NCBI GenBank assembly: GCA_030673005.1
Contig: DAOVFI010000192.1
Location: 1-5,278, forward strand
Length of the DNA: 5,278 nucleotides
Source of the DNA: Planctomycetales bacterium
GTDB taxonomy: Bacteria; Planctomycetota; Phycisphaerae; SM23-33
Direction: 5' to 3'
Shown: positions 1-5,027 of the stretch, piece after piece
Numbering within the stretch: the first letter of the stretch is position 1
How the letters are laid out: every line of letters begins with the position of its first letter
Notes under the pieces: model-generated
Databases searched by the model: none
What the model was told of the DNA's origin: nothing
What the model saw: the letters and a program-made list of their open reading frames with translations, nothing else
Translations under genes and position numbers: made by a program

Positions 1-17
1 GGACTAAGAGGATAAAT

Positions 18-614
18 ATGTTTCTTTCTTTATTAGCGATCGTTTTTGTGATTATCTGCGTCCTTCTGATAGTTGTGGTATTGCTTCAGAAGGGTCGTGG
101 CGGCGGTATGGGAGGCATCCTGGGCGGCGGGAGCGGGCACACCGCTTTCGGCACACGGACCGGCGACGTCTTTACCTGGGTTACAATCTTTCTTGTAGGC
201 GTGTTCCTGTTACTGGCAATCGGGGCGAATAAACTGTTTCGACCCAAAGGACAGAGTGTCAGTACGCCGATTTGTTTCCCCCCCGCTATGCCCATCAGCA
301 AGCCCATATCGGTGAGGATCCGGTGCGACACACCGAGGGCGGAGATATTCTATACGGTCGGCACCATTACCGACCATCCGGCGGATCCGACCCGTTCCTC
401 GATGAAGTTTGACGTCCCAGTCCGTATCGCGCCTGGTTCGGTACTGAAGGCGCGGGCCTATCTGAGCGGACGGAAGGAGAGCAAGGTGCAGGTCAACATG
501 TATCCGCTGCCTTCGGCAACCACGTCCACCGCACCGGCGCCGCCCGCCTCCGGTCCGTCCGGAACGACAAGTCGTCCGGCGACGACGCCGGCAGATACGA
601 CGCCGGCGCGATAG
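18..614 (+). CDS. secG: SecG, preprotein translocase subunit, with a C-terminal chitobiase-C/FN3-like domain
   Basis: SecG is the small subunit of the SecYEG inner-membrane channel and assists SecA-driven export. Residues 1-75 are a complete SecG. A first membrane helix (about 3-24) runs into the conserved LLQKGRGGG and a Gly-rich loop, followed by FGTRTGDVFTWVT and a second helix (about 51-70). Ordinary SecG proteins are roughly 75-110 residues, but this one is 198. Residues about 93-164 resemble the chitobiase/hexosaminidase C-terminal beta-sandwich family (CHB_HEX_C type): ISVRIRCDTPRAEIFYTVG, a loop, then PVRIAPGSVLKARAYLSGRK and a final strand. Residues 165-198 are a low-complexity Thr/Pro/Ala tail. 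With known SecG topology the extension would face the periplasm. AAGAGG at 6-11, six bases before ATG, is a good ribosome binding site. The SecG call is firm; the extra domain is inferred from pattern. Confidence 0.93.
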   Translation: MFLSLLAIVFVIICVLLIVVVLLQKGRGGGMGGILGGGSGHTAFGTRTGDVFTWVTIFLVGVFLLLAIGANKLFRPKGQSVSTPICFPPAMPISKPISVRIRCDTPRAEIFYTVGTITDHPADPTRSSMKFDVPVRIAPGSVLKARAYLSGRKESKVQVNMYPLPSATTSTAPAPPASGPSGTTSRPATTPADTTPAR

Positions 615-646
615 ATAGCGCCGCCTGAGATATTATTTGATGAGTT

Positions 647-722
647 GGGTGGCAATTCTCAAGCGTAGCTTGGTCGTGTTATCATCGCCCACGGCTAAGT
701 CTTCGACTTGAACGCGCCACCC
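647..722. repeat. Small inverted-repeat element between secG and yicC
   Basis: The 124-base gap between secG and yicC contains no convincing gene. GGGTGGC at 647-653 is exactly complementary to GCCACCC at 716-722. Inside lie two short hairpins: CAAGC/GCTTG (660-664 and 668-672, loop GTA) and AAGTC/GACTT (697-701 and 705-709, loop TTC). The layout, terminal inverted repeats around two internal stems, resembles the element upstream of gmk, although the sequences differ. The yicC ribosome binding site (AGGAG, 726-730) begins three bases beyond the right arm, so the structure sits directly against the translation start. It may be a decayed dispersed palindromic repeat. No promoter could be called with confidence. 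Confidence 0.45.
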
Positions 723-738
723 CTTAGGAGATGCGTAA

Positions 739-1623
739 ATGATCCGCTCGATGACAGGCTTCGGAACAGGGAGCCGGGAAATCGCCGGCGACCATTACCT
801 TATCGAGGTCCGGTCGGTCAACGGACGATATTTCAAGTCCTTCATACGCCTGCCGGAGTTGTGGTCCCATCTGGAGGCCGACATTGACCGATTGCTGCGC
901 AGCCGGCTCCATCGCGGAAGCGTCCAGTTCGCCATGAGGCTGCGCGCTACTTCCGCCGAAGCGGTCAGCCAGATTAACATTCCCATTCTCGAGCGTTACA
1001 TCGAGCAGTTGGACATGGTCAGGCCGGACCAGATCGACATAGACGTCAGCGTGGACATGTCCAGCCTGCTGCTGCTGCCGGGCGTCTGCTCGCCGCCAGG
1101 GCATGAGGACCTCTCCGAAGAAGTAAAATCCGAACTGCTCAATCTGATCGAAGAGGCGATCGGCGCCCTGCTCCAGATGCGGGCGGAGGAAGGAAAGGTC
1201 ATCGCCGCCGACCTGCTCGACCAGTGCGGCGTCATCGAAAAACACCTGGCCGAAGTGTCCGGACGGGCGGGGAAGGTCGTCGAGCAATACTACCAGAGGC
1301 TAAGCCGGCGCGTAGCCGAACTGGCCGGGTCGGTGGAACTGAAACTCAACGAACAGGACCTTGCCAGGGAAGTGGCGATCTTCGCCGAGAGGTGCGACAT
1401 AGCCGAGGAACTGTCGCGCCTGGCAGGGCACGTCGAGCAGTTCCGCGCCGTAATGAAAAACACCGACCAGCCCGGGCGGAAACTCGATTTCCTCGCACAG
1501 GAGATGCTGCGCGAGGCCAATACGATCGCCTCCAAGGCAAACGACGGCGACATATCGCGGGCCGCTGTGGAAATCAAAACCGCCATCGACCGCATCAAGG
1601 AACAAGTCCAGAACGTGGAATAG
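739..1623 (+). CDS. yicC: YicC family endoribonuclease
   Basis: YicC proteins are conserved cytoplasmic endoribonucleases; in E. coli YicC takes part in small-RNA turnover. The 294-residue length is typical and the protein is full-length. The N-terminal domain starts with the signature MIRSMTGFG, then EVRSVNGRYFKSFIRLPE (about 23-40) and HRGSVQFAMRL (58-68). A middle helical part contains LLLLPGV (110-116) and MRAEEGKVIAADL (147-159). The C-terminal DUF1732 domain is very well conserved: ERCDIAEELSRL (217-228), HVEQFR (231-236), then GRKLDFLAQEMLREANTIAS (246-265) with KAND, and the ending IKEQVQNVE. The start is fixed by the family N-terminus and by TAGGAG at 725-730. The gene lies just upstream of gmk, as yloC does in Bacillus, but an inverted-repeat element separates them here. 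The exact substrate cannot be inferred. Confidence 0.96.
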   Translation: MIRSMTGFGTGSREIAGDHYLIEVRSVNGRYFKSFIRLPELWSHLEADIDRLLRSRLHRGSVQFAMRLRATSAEAVSQINIPILERYIEQLDMVRPDQIDIDVSVDMSSLLLLPGVCSPPGHEDLSEEVKSELLNLIEEAIGALLQMRAEEGKVIAADLLDQCGVIEKHLAEVSGRAGKVVEQYYQRLSRRVAELAGSVELKLNEQDLAREVAIFAERCDIAEELSRLAGHVEQFRAVMKNTDQPGRKLDFLAQEMLREANTIASKANDGDISRAAVEIKTAIDRIKEQVQNVE

Positions 1624-1631
1624 ACCAAGGG

Positions 1632-1760
1632 CGTAGGGTGCGGCAGGTTCTGTTTCCTGCCTGTCTGCCGATAGGCAGGCACACCACGATTAACCAATGA
1701 GCGTTTCGGTGCCTGCCTGTCGGCAGACAGGTGCAGGATAAAGAACCTTCCACACCCTAC
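1632..1760. repeat. Composite inverted-repeat element upstream of gmk, two opposed copies of a dispersed unit
   Basis: Almost all of the yicC-gmk gap is one palindromic structure. Bases 1633-1651 pair with 1742-1760 at 17 of 19 positions, both ends carrying a GTAGGGTG-type terminus. Two repeat units face each other: 1632-1688 (reverse) and about 1702-1760 (forward). Both are related to the compact unit at 4981-5019. Bases 1632-1660 match the reverse complement of 4991-5019 at 28 of 29 positions, and 1731-1760 match 4989-5018 at 27 of 30. Each unit here carries a 20-base hairpin block, CCTGCCTRTCGGCAGACAGG, at 1660-1679 (reverse) and 1712-1731 (forward); the compact copy lacks it. The element ends five bases before the gmk ATG. 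No transposase is encoded, so it is either a non-autonomous mobile element or a REP-like repeat. Confidence 0.85.
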
Positions 1761-1765
1761 AATAA

Positions 1766-2356
1766 ATGACGAACGACGGACGTTTAATCGTGATCACCGG
1801 GCCGAGCGGGGTCGGCAAGAGTACTATTGTCCGCGAGGTGCTTCGGCGTACGGGCGCTGTCTACAGCGTCTCGGCCACGACTCGCAAGGCCCGCACAGGC
1901 GAGGTTGAAGGCCGGGATTATTTCTTCGTTGATCGCGAGTCCTTTGAGAAGATGATCTCCGAGGGTCAACTGCTGGAATGGGCGGAGGTCTTCGGCGACT
2001 ATTACGGCACGCCGGCAAGGCCCGTGCGCGAGGCGATGTCTGCCGGCGGGACGGTCATCCTCGAGATCGACATCCATGGCGGCAGGCAGGTGCATCAGAA
2101 GATGCCGGACGCAGCGTTCCTGTTCATCGGACCGCCCGACGAGGACGAACTGAAACGCCGTCTTTCCGGTAGAGGCACCGAATCGCCCGAGTCAATCGAA
2201 CGAAGATTCGCCAGGGCAAGAGAAGAAATATGTGTCGCAACGGGCAGCGGAATATATACTCATATGATAGTCAACGACGACCTTGACCGGACCGTCCGGA
2301 AGGTGGTCGATATTGTCAACTCGCCCGACGACGGGCAGGAGCAGGAACAGGTATGA
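1766..2356 (+). CDS. gmk: Guanylate kinase
   Basis: The enzyme phosphorylates GMP (or dGMP) with ATP to give GDP, a cytoplasmic step towards GTP. At 196 residues it is the usual size. Residues 7-20 carry the P-loop, LIVITGPSGVGKST. The GMP-binding region follows: SVSATTRKARTGEVEGRDYFF (34-54), with arginines R40 and R43 in the expected places, then EWAEVFGDYYGTP (71-83) and EIDIHGGRQV (100-109). RRLSGRGTES (131-140) forms the lid, RRFARAREE (146-154) supplies further phosphate-binding arginines, and VNDDLD (169-174) is the usual C-terminal motif. KARTGE replaces the more common PRPGE, a mild variation. No Shine-Dalgarno sequence precedes the ATG, because the repeat element ends at 1760; initiation may be weak or leaderless-like. 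The stop overlaps the rpoZ start (ATGA). Confidence 0.97.
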   Translation: MTNDGRLIVITGPSGVGKSTIVREVLRRTGAVYSVSATTRKARTGEVEGRDYFFVDRESFEKMISEGQLLEWAEVFGDYYGTPARPVREAMSAGGTVILEIDIHGGRQVHQKMPDAAFLFIGPPDEDELKRRLSGRGTESPESIERRFARAREEICVATGSGIYTHMIVNDDLDRTVRKVVDIVNSPDDGQEQEQV

Positions 2357-2607
2357 TTGAGGCACTGAAAAGCGACGATCTGGTTTATAAGGTGGGAGGA
2401 CGGTTCAAACTGGCCGCGCTGATAATGAAGCGTTGGGGCGAACTTCTCGAAGGTTCCAGGCCGCTGGTCGAACGCACCGCCGGCATGACAGATATGGAAG
2501 TCGTCATCCAGGAAATCCTCGACGACAAGATCGCCATCGACTACGACAACTCCGACGTGCCCCGTCCCGAGGAAATAATCCGGCTGCCCGAAAGGAAGAA
2601 GTCGTAG
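2353..2607 (+). CDS. rpoZ: DNA-directed RNA polymerase omega subunit
   Basis: Omega is the small non-catalytic subunit that helps fold and hold the beta-prime subunit of RNA polymerase. The 84-residue length suits omega. The conserved core is visible: VYKVGGRFKLAALIMKRWGE (11-30) corresponds to the E. coli EKIGNRFDLVLVAARRARQ segment, PLVE (37-40) matches the PLV motif, and TDMEVVIQEILDDKI (46-60) matches the following helix with its E-I-x-x-x-I pattern. The tail (61-84) is charged and variable, as in the family. The start codon overlaps the gmk stop by four bases, implying translational coupling, and AGGAG (2337-2341) and AGGAA (2343-2347) lie just upstream. The gmk-rpoZ-coaBC order is widespread in bacteria and supports the call, which would be only moderately strong from sequence alone. 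Confidence 0.88.
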   Translation: MIEALKSDDLVYKVGGRFKLAALIMKRWGELLEGSRPLVERTAGMTDMEVVIQEILDDKIAIDYDNSDVPRPEEIIRLPERKKS

Positions 2608-2690
2608 GCTGGGCCGGAGCGAAGCGCAGACCCACCTTTTGCCTTCGCAGGTGGAAAGGTGGGCCGGAGGCGCAGCGGAGGCCCACCTTT
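2608..2690. repeat. Tandem GC-rich hairpin repeat between rpoZ and coaC
   Basis: The rpoZ-coaC gap holds two similar copies of a palindromic repeat, at about 2608-2640 and 2655-2690. Both share the pattern TGGGCCGGAG, a GCGCAG core, then CCCACCTTT. The second copy is a perfect 11-base stem: AAAGGTGGGCC (2655-2665) pairs with GGCCCACCTTT (2680-2690) around a 14-base loop. The first copy is imperfect. CCCACCTTT of copy one (2631-2639) can instead pair with AAAGGTGGG of copy two (2655-2663), so two mutually exclusive hairpins are possible. Weak Rho-independent termination or a dispersed REP-like repeat are both possible; the trailing T stretch is short. An in-frame extension of coaC upstream through this region is translated repeat, not protein. 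Confidence 0.8.
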
Positions 2691-2713
2691 GGCCTCGACC
2701 GTGGATGGTGACC

Positions 2714-3289
2714 ATGAGCGACGAAGAAAACGCACCGCTGACGGGTTTTGAAGTGCTGCTGTGCGTAACCGGCGGCATCTCGTGTTACAAGTCCGCCGAC
2801 CTGGCAAGCAGGCTTGTCCGGAGCGGCGCCGGTGTAACCGTCGCCATGACCGAAGCGGCGAGGCAATTCGTCGCGCCATTGACCTTCCAGACACTCACGG
2901 GCCGGCAGGTCTATACTTCACTGTGGCAGGTAGGCGAAAATTACCAGGCGCAGCATATTTCTCTGACGGAGCGCGCCGACTTGATGATCGTCGCGCCCGC
3001 CACCGCCGACATCATTGCAAAAATAGCCGTCGGCATCGCCGACGACCTGGTTTCTACCCTGGCGTTGTCAGCCTGCGGAGCGTGCGATATCCTTATCGCA
3101 CCGGCTATGAATACTCGAATGTGGCAGGCAGAGCCTACACAGGAAAACCTCAAGCGACTCGTCGAGCGAGGCTTCCACACCGTCGGACCGGCAGAAGGCC
3201 GACTCGCCTGCGGCGACGTCGGAATCGGCAGAATGTCCGAACCCGAAGTGATATTCGAAACCGCCCAAACGCTGCTCAAAAAACCGTAG
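2714..3289 (+). CDS. coaC: Phosphopantothenoylcysteine decarboxylase (stand-alone CoaC)
   Basis: CoaC is an FMN-dependent flavoprotein that decarboxylates 4'-phosphopantothenoylcysteine to 4'-phosphopantetheine in coenzyme A synthesis. The 191 residues match one CoaC domain. TGGISCYK (19-26) is the nucleotide-binding loop at the end of the first strand. H81 in QAQHISL is the expected catalytic histidine. APATADIIAKIAVGIADDL (94-112) and IAPAMNTRMW (128-137, with the PAMN motif) form the flavin and substrate site, and C166 in ACGDVGIGRM (165-174) is the proton-donating cysteine loop. In most bacteria this domain is fused to CoaB; here the reading frame stops after it. I chose the ATG at 2714, with GGATGG at 2703-2708 as a modest ribosome binding site; an in-frame ATG at 2705 is possible. 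A TTG at 2639 would translate the upstream repeat and is unlikely. Confidence 0.95.
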   Translation: MSDEENAPLTGFEVLLCVTGGISCYKSADLASRLVRSGAGVTVAMTEAARQFVAPLTFQTLTGRQVYTSLWQVGENYQAQHISLTERADLMIVAPATADIIAKIAVGIADDLVSTLALSACGACDILIAPAMNTRMWQAEPTQENLKRLVERGFHTVGPAEGRLACGDVGIGRMSEPEVIFETAQTLLKKP

Positions 3290-3302
3290 CACAGTCTCTG
3301 AT

Positions 3303-4295
3303 ATGAAACGCAAAACGAGCCGCGACCGTCAGGGAGCGGTCGGCAAGACGATCGTTGTTGGTATGACCGCTCCGGACGGAAAGCGGCTCGCATGGCGATT
3401 GTCTCTTGCAGCGGGTCTGATTCAAGCGTGTTTCCTGCTTGCCTCTTGCGAAAAGACCCCCACTGCGAATAAACTCACATCAAACCCAACCGACACCATG
3501 AAGGCGACGACACAACAAACGCAGGCGTTTAAACCGTTTTACTTCATCTTCACCGGCGATCCGCACGTCGGGTTCAGCAAGGGAACCAACCGCCGCTTCG
3601 AACGGCAGCTACGACAGATAAATCGTCTCAAGCCCGCCTTCGCCCTCATCCCCGGCGACATGACGCACGGGCTGAAGGAAAAGATGACCGACGCGCTCGA
3701 CTCGGCCCTGGAGAAATTCGAGGTCCCCGTCCGCTTCGTACCCGGAAACCACGACATCCGCGACCATAAAACACTTCAGACCTGGCGCCGAAAATACGGA
3801 AAGGATTACTACGTCTTCACACACAACAACTGCGACTTTATCTGCCTCAACTCAATAACGTTCAGCACCGATACCCGCTACTTCAAGAACAAAGACGAAC
3901 AATTCAGCGCCGAAGTTGCCGAGCAGTGGAGATGGCTGGAAAAAACACTTGCCCATTCAAGGCATCAGAAACGAACGCACGTTTTCATACTCCTGCACAT
4001 CCCGCCCTATACGAAGACCGAGGACGAACGCCACAAACTCACCAACATGCATCCGACAGCCCGCAAGCGCCTGCTGACGCTGGCCCGCAAGTACCGCGTC
4101 CGCGTCATACTGGCCGGACACACACACATCACCCGTGAGTGCAACACGGGCGATTTTACGATCTATACCGTCGGCGGCACCTTCCGCCCCGTCGATCTTC
4201 GCGGATACGGATACCGGATTTTCAAGGTCCAGGCCGACTGGATCGCCCAGAAATACGTCCGACTCGACAAGCCGCCGAAGAAACTGGATTTCTGA
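3303..4295 (+). CDS. Calcineurin-like metallophosphoesterase, predicted lipoprotein
   Basis: This is a metallophosphoesterase of the Icc/CpdA-like class, which hydrolyses phosphate esters with a two-metal centre; its substrate cannot be inferred. All the metal-binding motifs are present, numbered from the ATG at 3303: GDPH (D86, H88), GDMTHG (D119, H122), GNHD (149-151), H232 in LLHIPPY, and AGHTH (H273, H275). An N-terminal hydrophobic stretch ends in the lipobox LASC (46-49), so the mature protein should be lipid-anchored outside the cytoplasm with Cys49 at its N-terminus. A Thr/Asn-rich linker (50-75) precedes the catalytic domain. The start is uncertain. Neither 3303 nor the in-frame ATG at 3363 has a Shine-Dalgarno sequence, and 3363 would give a conventional 28-residue lipoprotein signal. 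The codons from 3317 to 3389 lie within a palindromic repeat. It lies 13 bases after coaC and 10 before coaB. Confidence 0.9.
   Translation: MKRKTSRDRQGAVGKTIVVGMTAPDGKRLAWRLSLAAGLIQACFLLASCEKTPTANKLTSNPTDTMKATTQQTQAFKPFYFIFTGDPHVGFSKGTNRRFERQLRQINRLKPAFALIPGDMTHGLKEKMTDALDSALEKFEVPVRFVPGNHDIRDHKTLQTWRRKYGKDYYVFTHNNCDFICLNSITFSTDTRYFKNKDEQFSAEVAEQWRWLEKTLAHSRHQKRTHVFILLHIPPYTKTEDERHKLTNMHPTARKRLLTLARKYRVRVILAGHTHITRECNTGDFTIYTVGGTFRPVDLRGYGYRIFKVQADWIAQKYVRLDKPPKKLDF
3317..3389. repeat. Long palindromic repeat at the 5' end of the phosphoesterase gene
   Basis: Two 25-base arms, 3317-3341 and 3365-3389, form an imperfect inverted repeat around a 23-base loop. The ends are exact: GAGCCGC (3317-3323) pairs with GCGGCTC (3383-3389), and GAGCGGTC (3334-3341) pairs with GACCGCTC (3365-3372). 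The middle matches only partly, with a shared CCGTC offset by one base. From memory, arms of the type GAGCCGCGACCGTCAGGGAG resemble repeats scattered through planctomycete genomes; this has not been searched. The repeat is read through in the phosphoesterase frame and supplies the basic residues ahead of the signal-peptide core (for example GKRLAWR), unless translation starts further downstream. Confidence 0.75.
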
Positions 4296-4305
4296 GTTGA
4301 TTGCA

Positions 4306-4941
4306 ATGAACATCATCATAACAGCCGGTCCGACTCGGGAGTACATCGACAACGTCCGCTTCATCACCAACGCCTCGAGCGGGAAGATGGGTTACGCCTG
4401 CGCCGCCGCCGCAGTTGCCGCCGGGCATAAGGTAACGCTGGTTACAGGTGCGGTTCCGACGCCGCCGCCGAACGGGTGCGAGGTCGTGGCGTTTGTTACT
4501 GTTGATGAATTGAAGAAAGCCCTTGATGCCCGCTTTGACGGTTGCGACGCCCTCATCATGGCCGCCGCCGTCGGCGATTTCACCGTCGAGAGGCCTTCGG
4601 CGACCAAGATTTCGCGATCGTCCGGTTCTGTGCGAATAACGCTGGCGCCGACCGAGGACATCCTGGCCGGGTTTGGTCTGCGAAAGCGCGCCGACCAGAC
4701 AATCGTCGCGTTCGCCGTCGAGGACGTCCCTACAGACCGGATCGAGGCCAAGGCCCGCGACAAGATGAAAAGCAAGAACGCCGATTATATCGTCGTCAAC
4801 CGCCCTGCCGCAATTGCAGCAGAGGTCTCCGACGCCTGCATACTTGCGCCTGACGGAATCGTCCTGTCGTGGTCCAGACGAACCAAAACCGATCTTGCCG
4901 ATGAAATCATCGCACTGGTCGAGAAAGGTGATACTGAATAA
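4306..4941 (+). CDS. coaB: Phosphopantothenate--cysteine ligase (stand-alone CoaB)
   Basis: CoaB joins cysteine to 4'-phosphopantothenate, using CTP in most bacteria, to make the substrate of CoaC. The 211 residues cover the CoaB domain alone. It begins directly at the first strand, MNIIITAGPTREYID, followed by VRFITNASSGKMG (17-29). N22 in that motif corresponds to the asparagine needed for turnover of the acyl-nucleotide intermediate in E. coli CoaBC. AAAVGDF (87-93, usually AAVADY), K101 in SATKIS, FAVED (136-140) and the KSKNADYIVVN run (155-165) complete the expected pattern. The conserved lysine assignment is by position, not alignment. The ATG at 4306 was chosen because homology begins there; upstream in-frame codons overlap the phosphoesterase gene in another frame. 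The ribosome binding site is weak (TGAG near 4293). It is probably translated from the coaC-phosphoesterase transcript. Confidence 0.95.
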   Translation: MNIIITAGPTREYIDNVRFITNASSGKMGYACAAAAVAAGHKVTLVTGAVPTPPPNGCEVVAFVTVDELKKALDARFDGCDALIMAAAVGDFTVERPSATKISRSSGSVRITLAPTEDILAGFGLRKRADQTIVAFAVEDVPTDRIEAKARDKMKSKNADYIVVNRPAAIAAEVSDACILAPDGIVLSWSRRTKTDLADEIIALVEKGDTE

Positions 4942-4960
4942 CGAACTTTGAATGATGAGG

Positions 4961-5027
4961 CCGTAGTTCGTAGTCGTAATCGTAGGGTGTGCAGGAAACA
5001 GAACCTTCCGCACCCTACGGACTACGG
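4961..5027. repeat. Compact dispersed palindromic repeat between convergent genes
   Basis: The 80-base gap between coaB and the convergent racemase gene is dominated by this palindrome. CGTAGGGTG at 4981-4989 pairs exactly with CACCCTACG at 5011-5019, and outside it CCGTAGT (4961-4967) pairs with ACTACGG (5021-5027). Bases 4981-5019 are a 39-base version of the unit found twice upstream of gmk, about 3.2 kb away, here without the 20-base hairpin insert. CGTA recurs several times at 4961-4986. The right-hand part reaches the stop codon of the racemase gene. Its position between converging genes would suit a bidirectional terminator, but there is no T run on either side. Confidence 0.8.

Noticed and set aside
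615..738. Promoter for yicC
   Set aside because: TTGGTC and TATCAT are present but far too close together for a sigma-70 promoter, and no other pair looked convincing.
724..1287. Antisense open frame (187 codons) opposite yicC
   Set aside because: yicC is unambiguous on the other strand, and the antisense translation shows no family pattern or ribosome binding site.
1224..1700. + strand open frame overlapping the end of yicC and running into the repeat element
   Set aside because: The Arg-rich composition is typical of an out-of-frame reading, and its tail is translated repeat sequence.
1632..1760. CRISPR-like or tRNA-like structure in the yicC-gmk gap
   Set aside because: There are only two opposed repeat units with no regular spacers, and no cloverleaf or T-loop pattern; it is a simple inverted-repeat element.
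2639..2713. Possible N-terminal extension of coaC from a TTG codon
   Set aside because: These codons are the hairpin repeat itself; family homology starts after the ATG at 2714.
4135..4305. Possible 57-residue N-terminal extension of coaB overlapping the phosphoesterase gene
   Set aside because: CoaB homology begins exactly at MNIIITAGPT (4306), and the upstream codons are the phosphoesterase gene read in another frame.
4222..5013. Long antisense open frame (263 codons) opposite coaB
   Set aside because: It overlaps a well-supported coaB throughout, has no recognisable motifs, and is rich in Arg/Gly as expected from the complement of GC-rich coding sequence.
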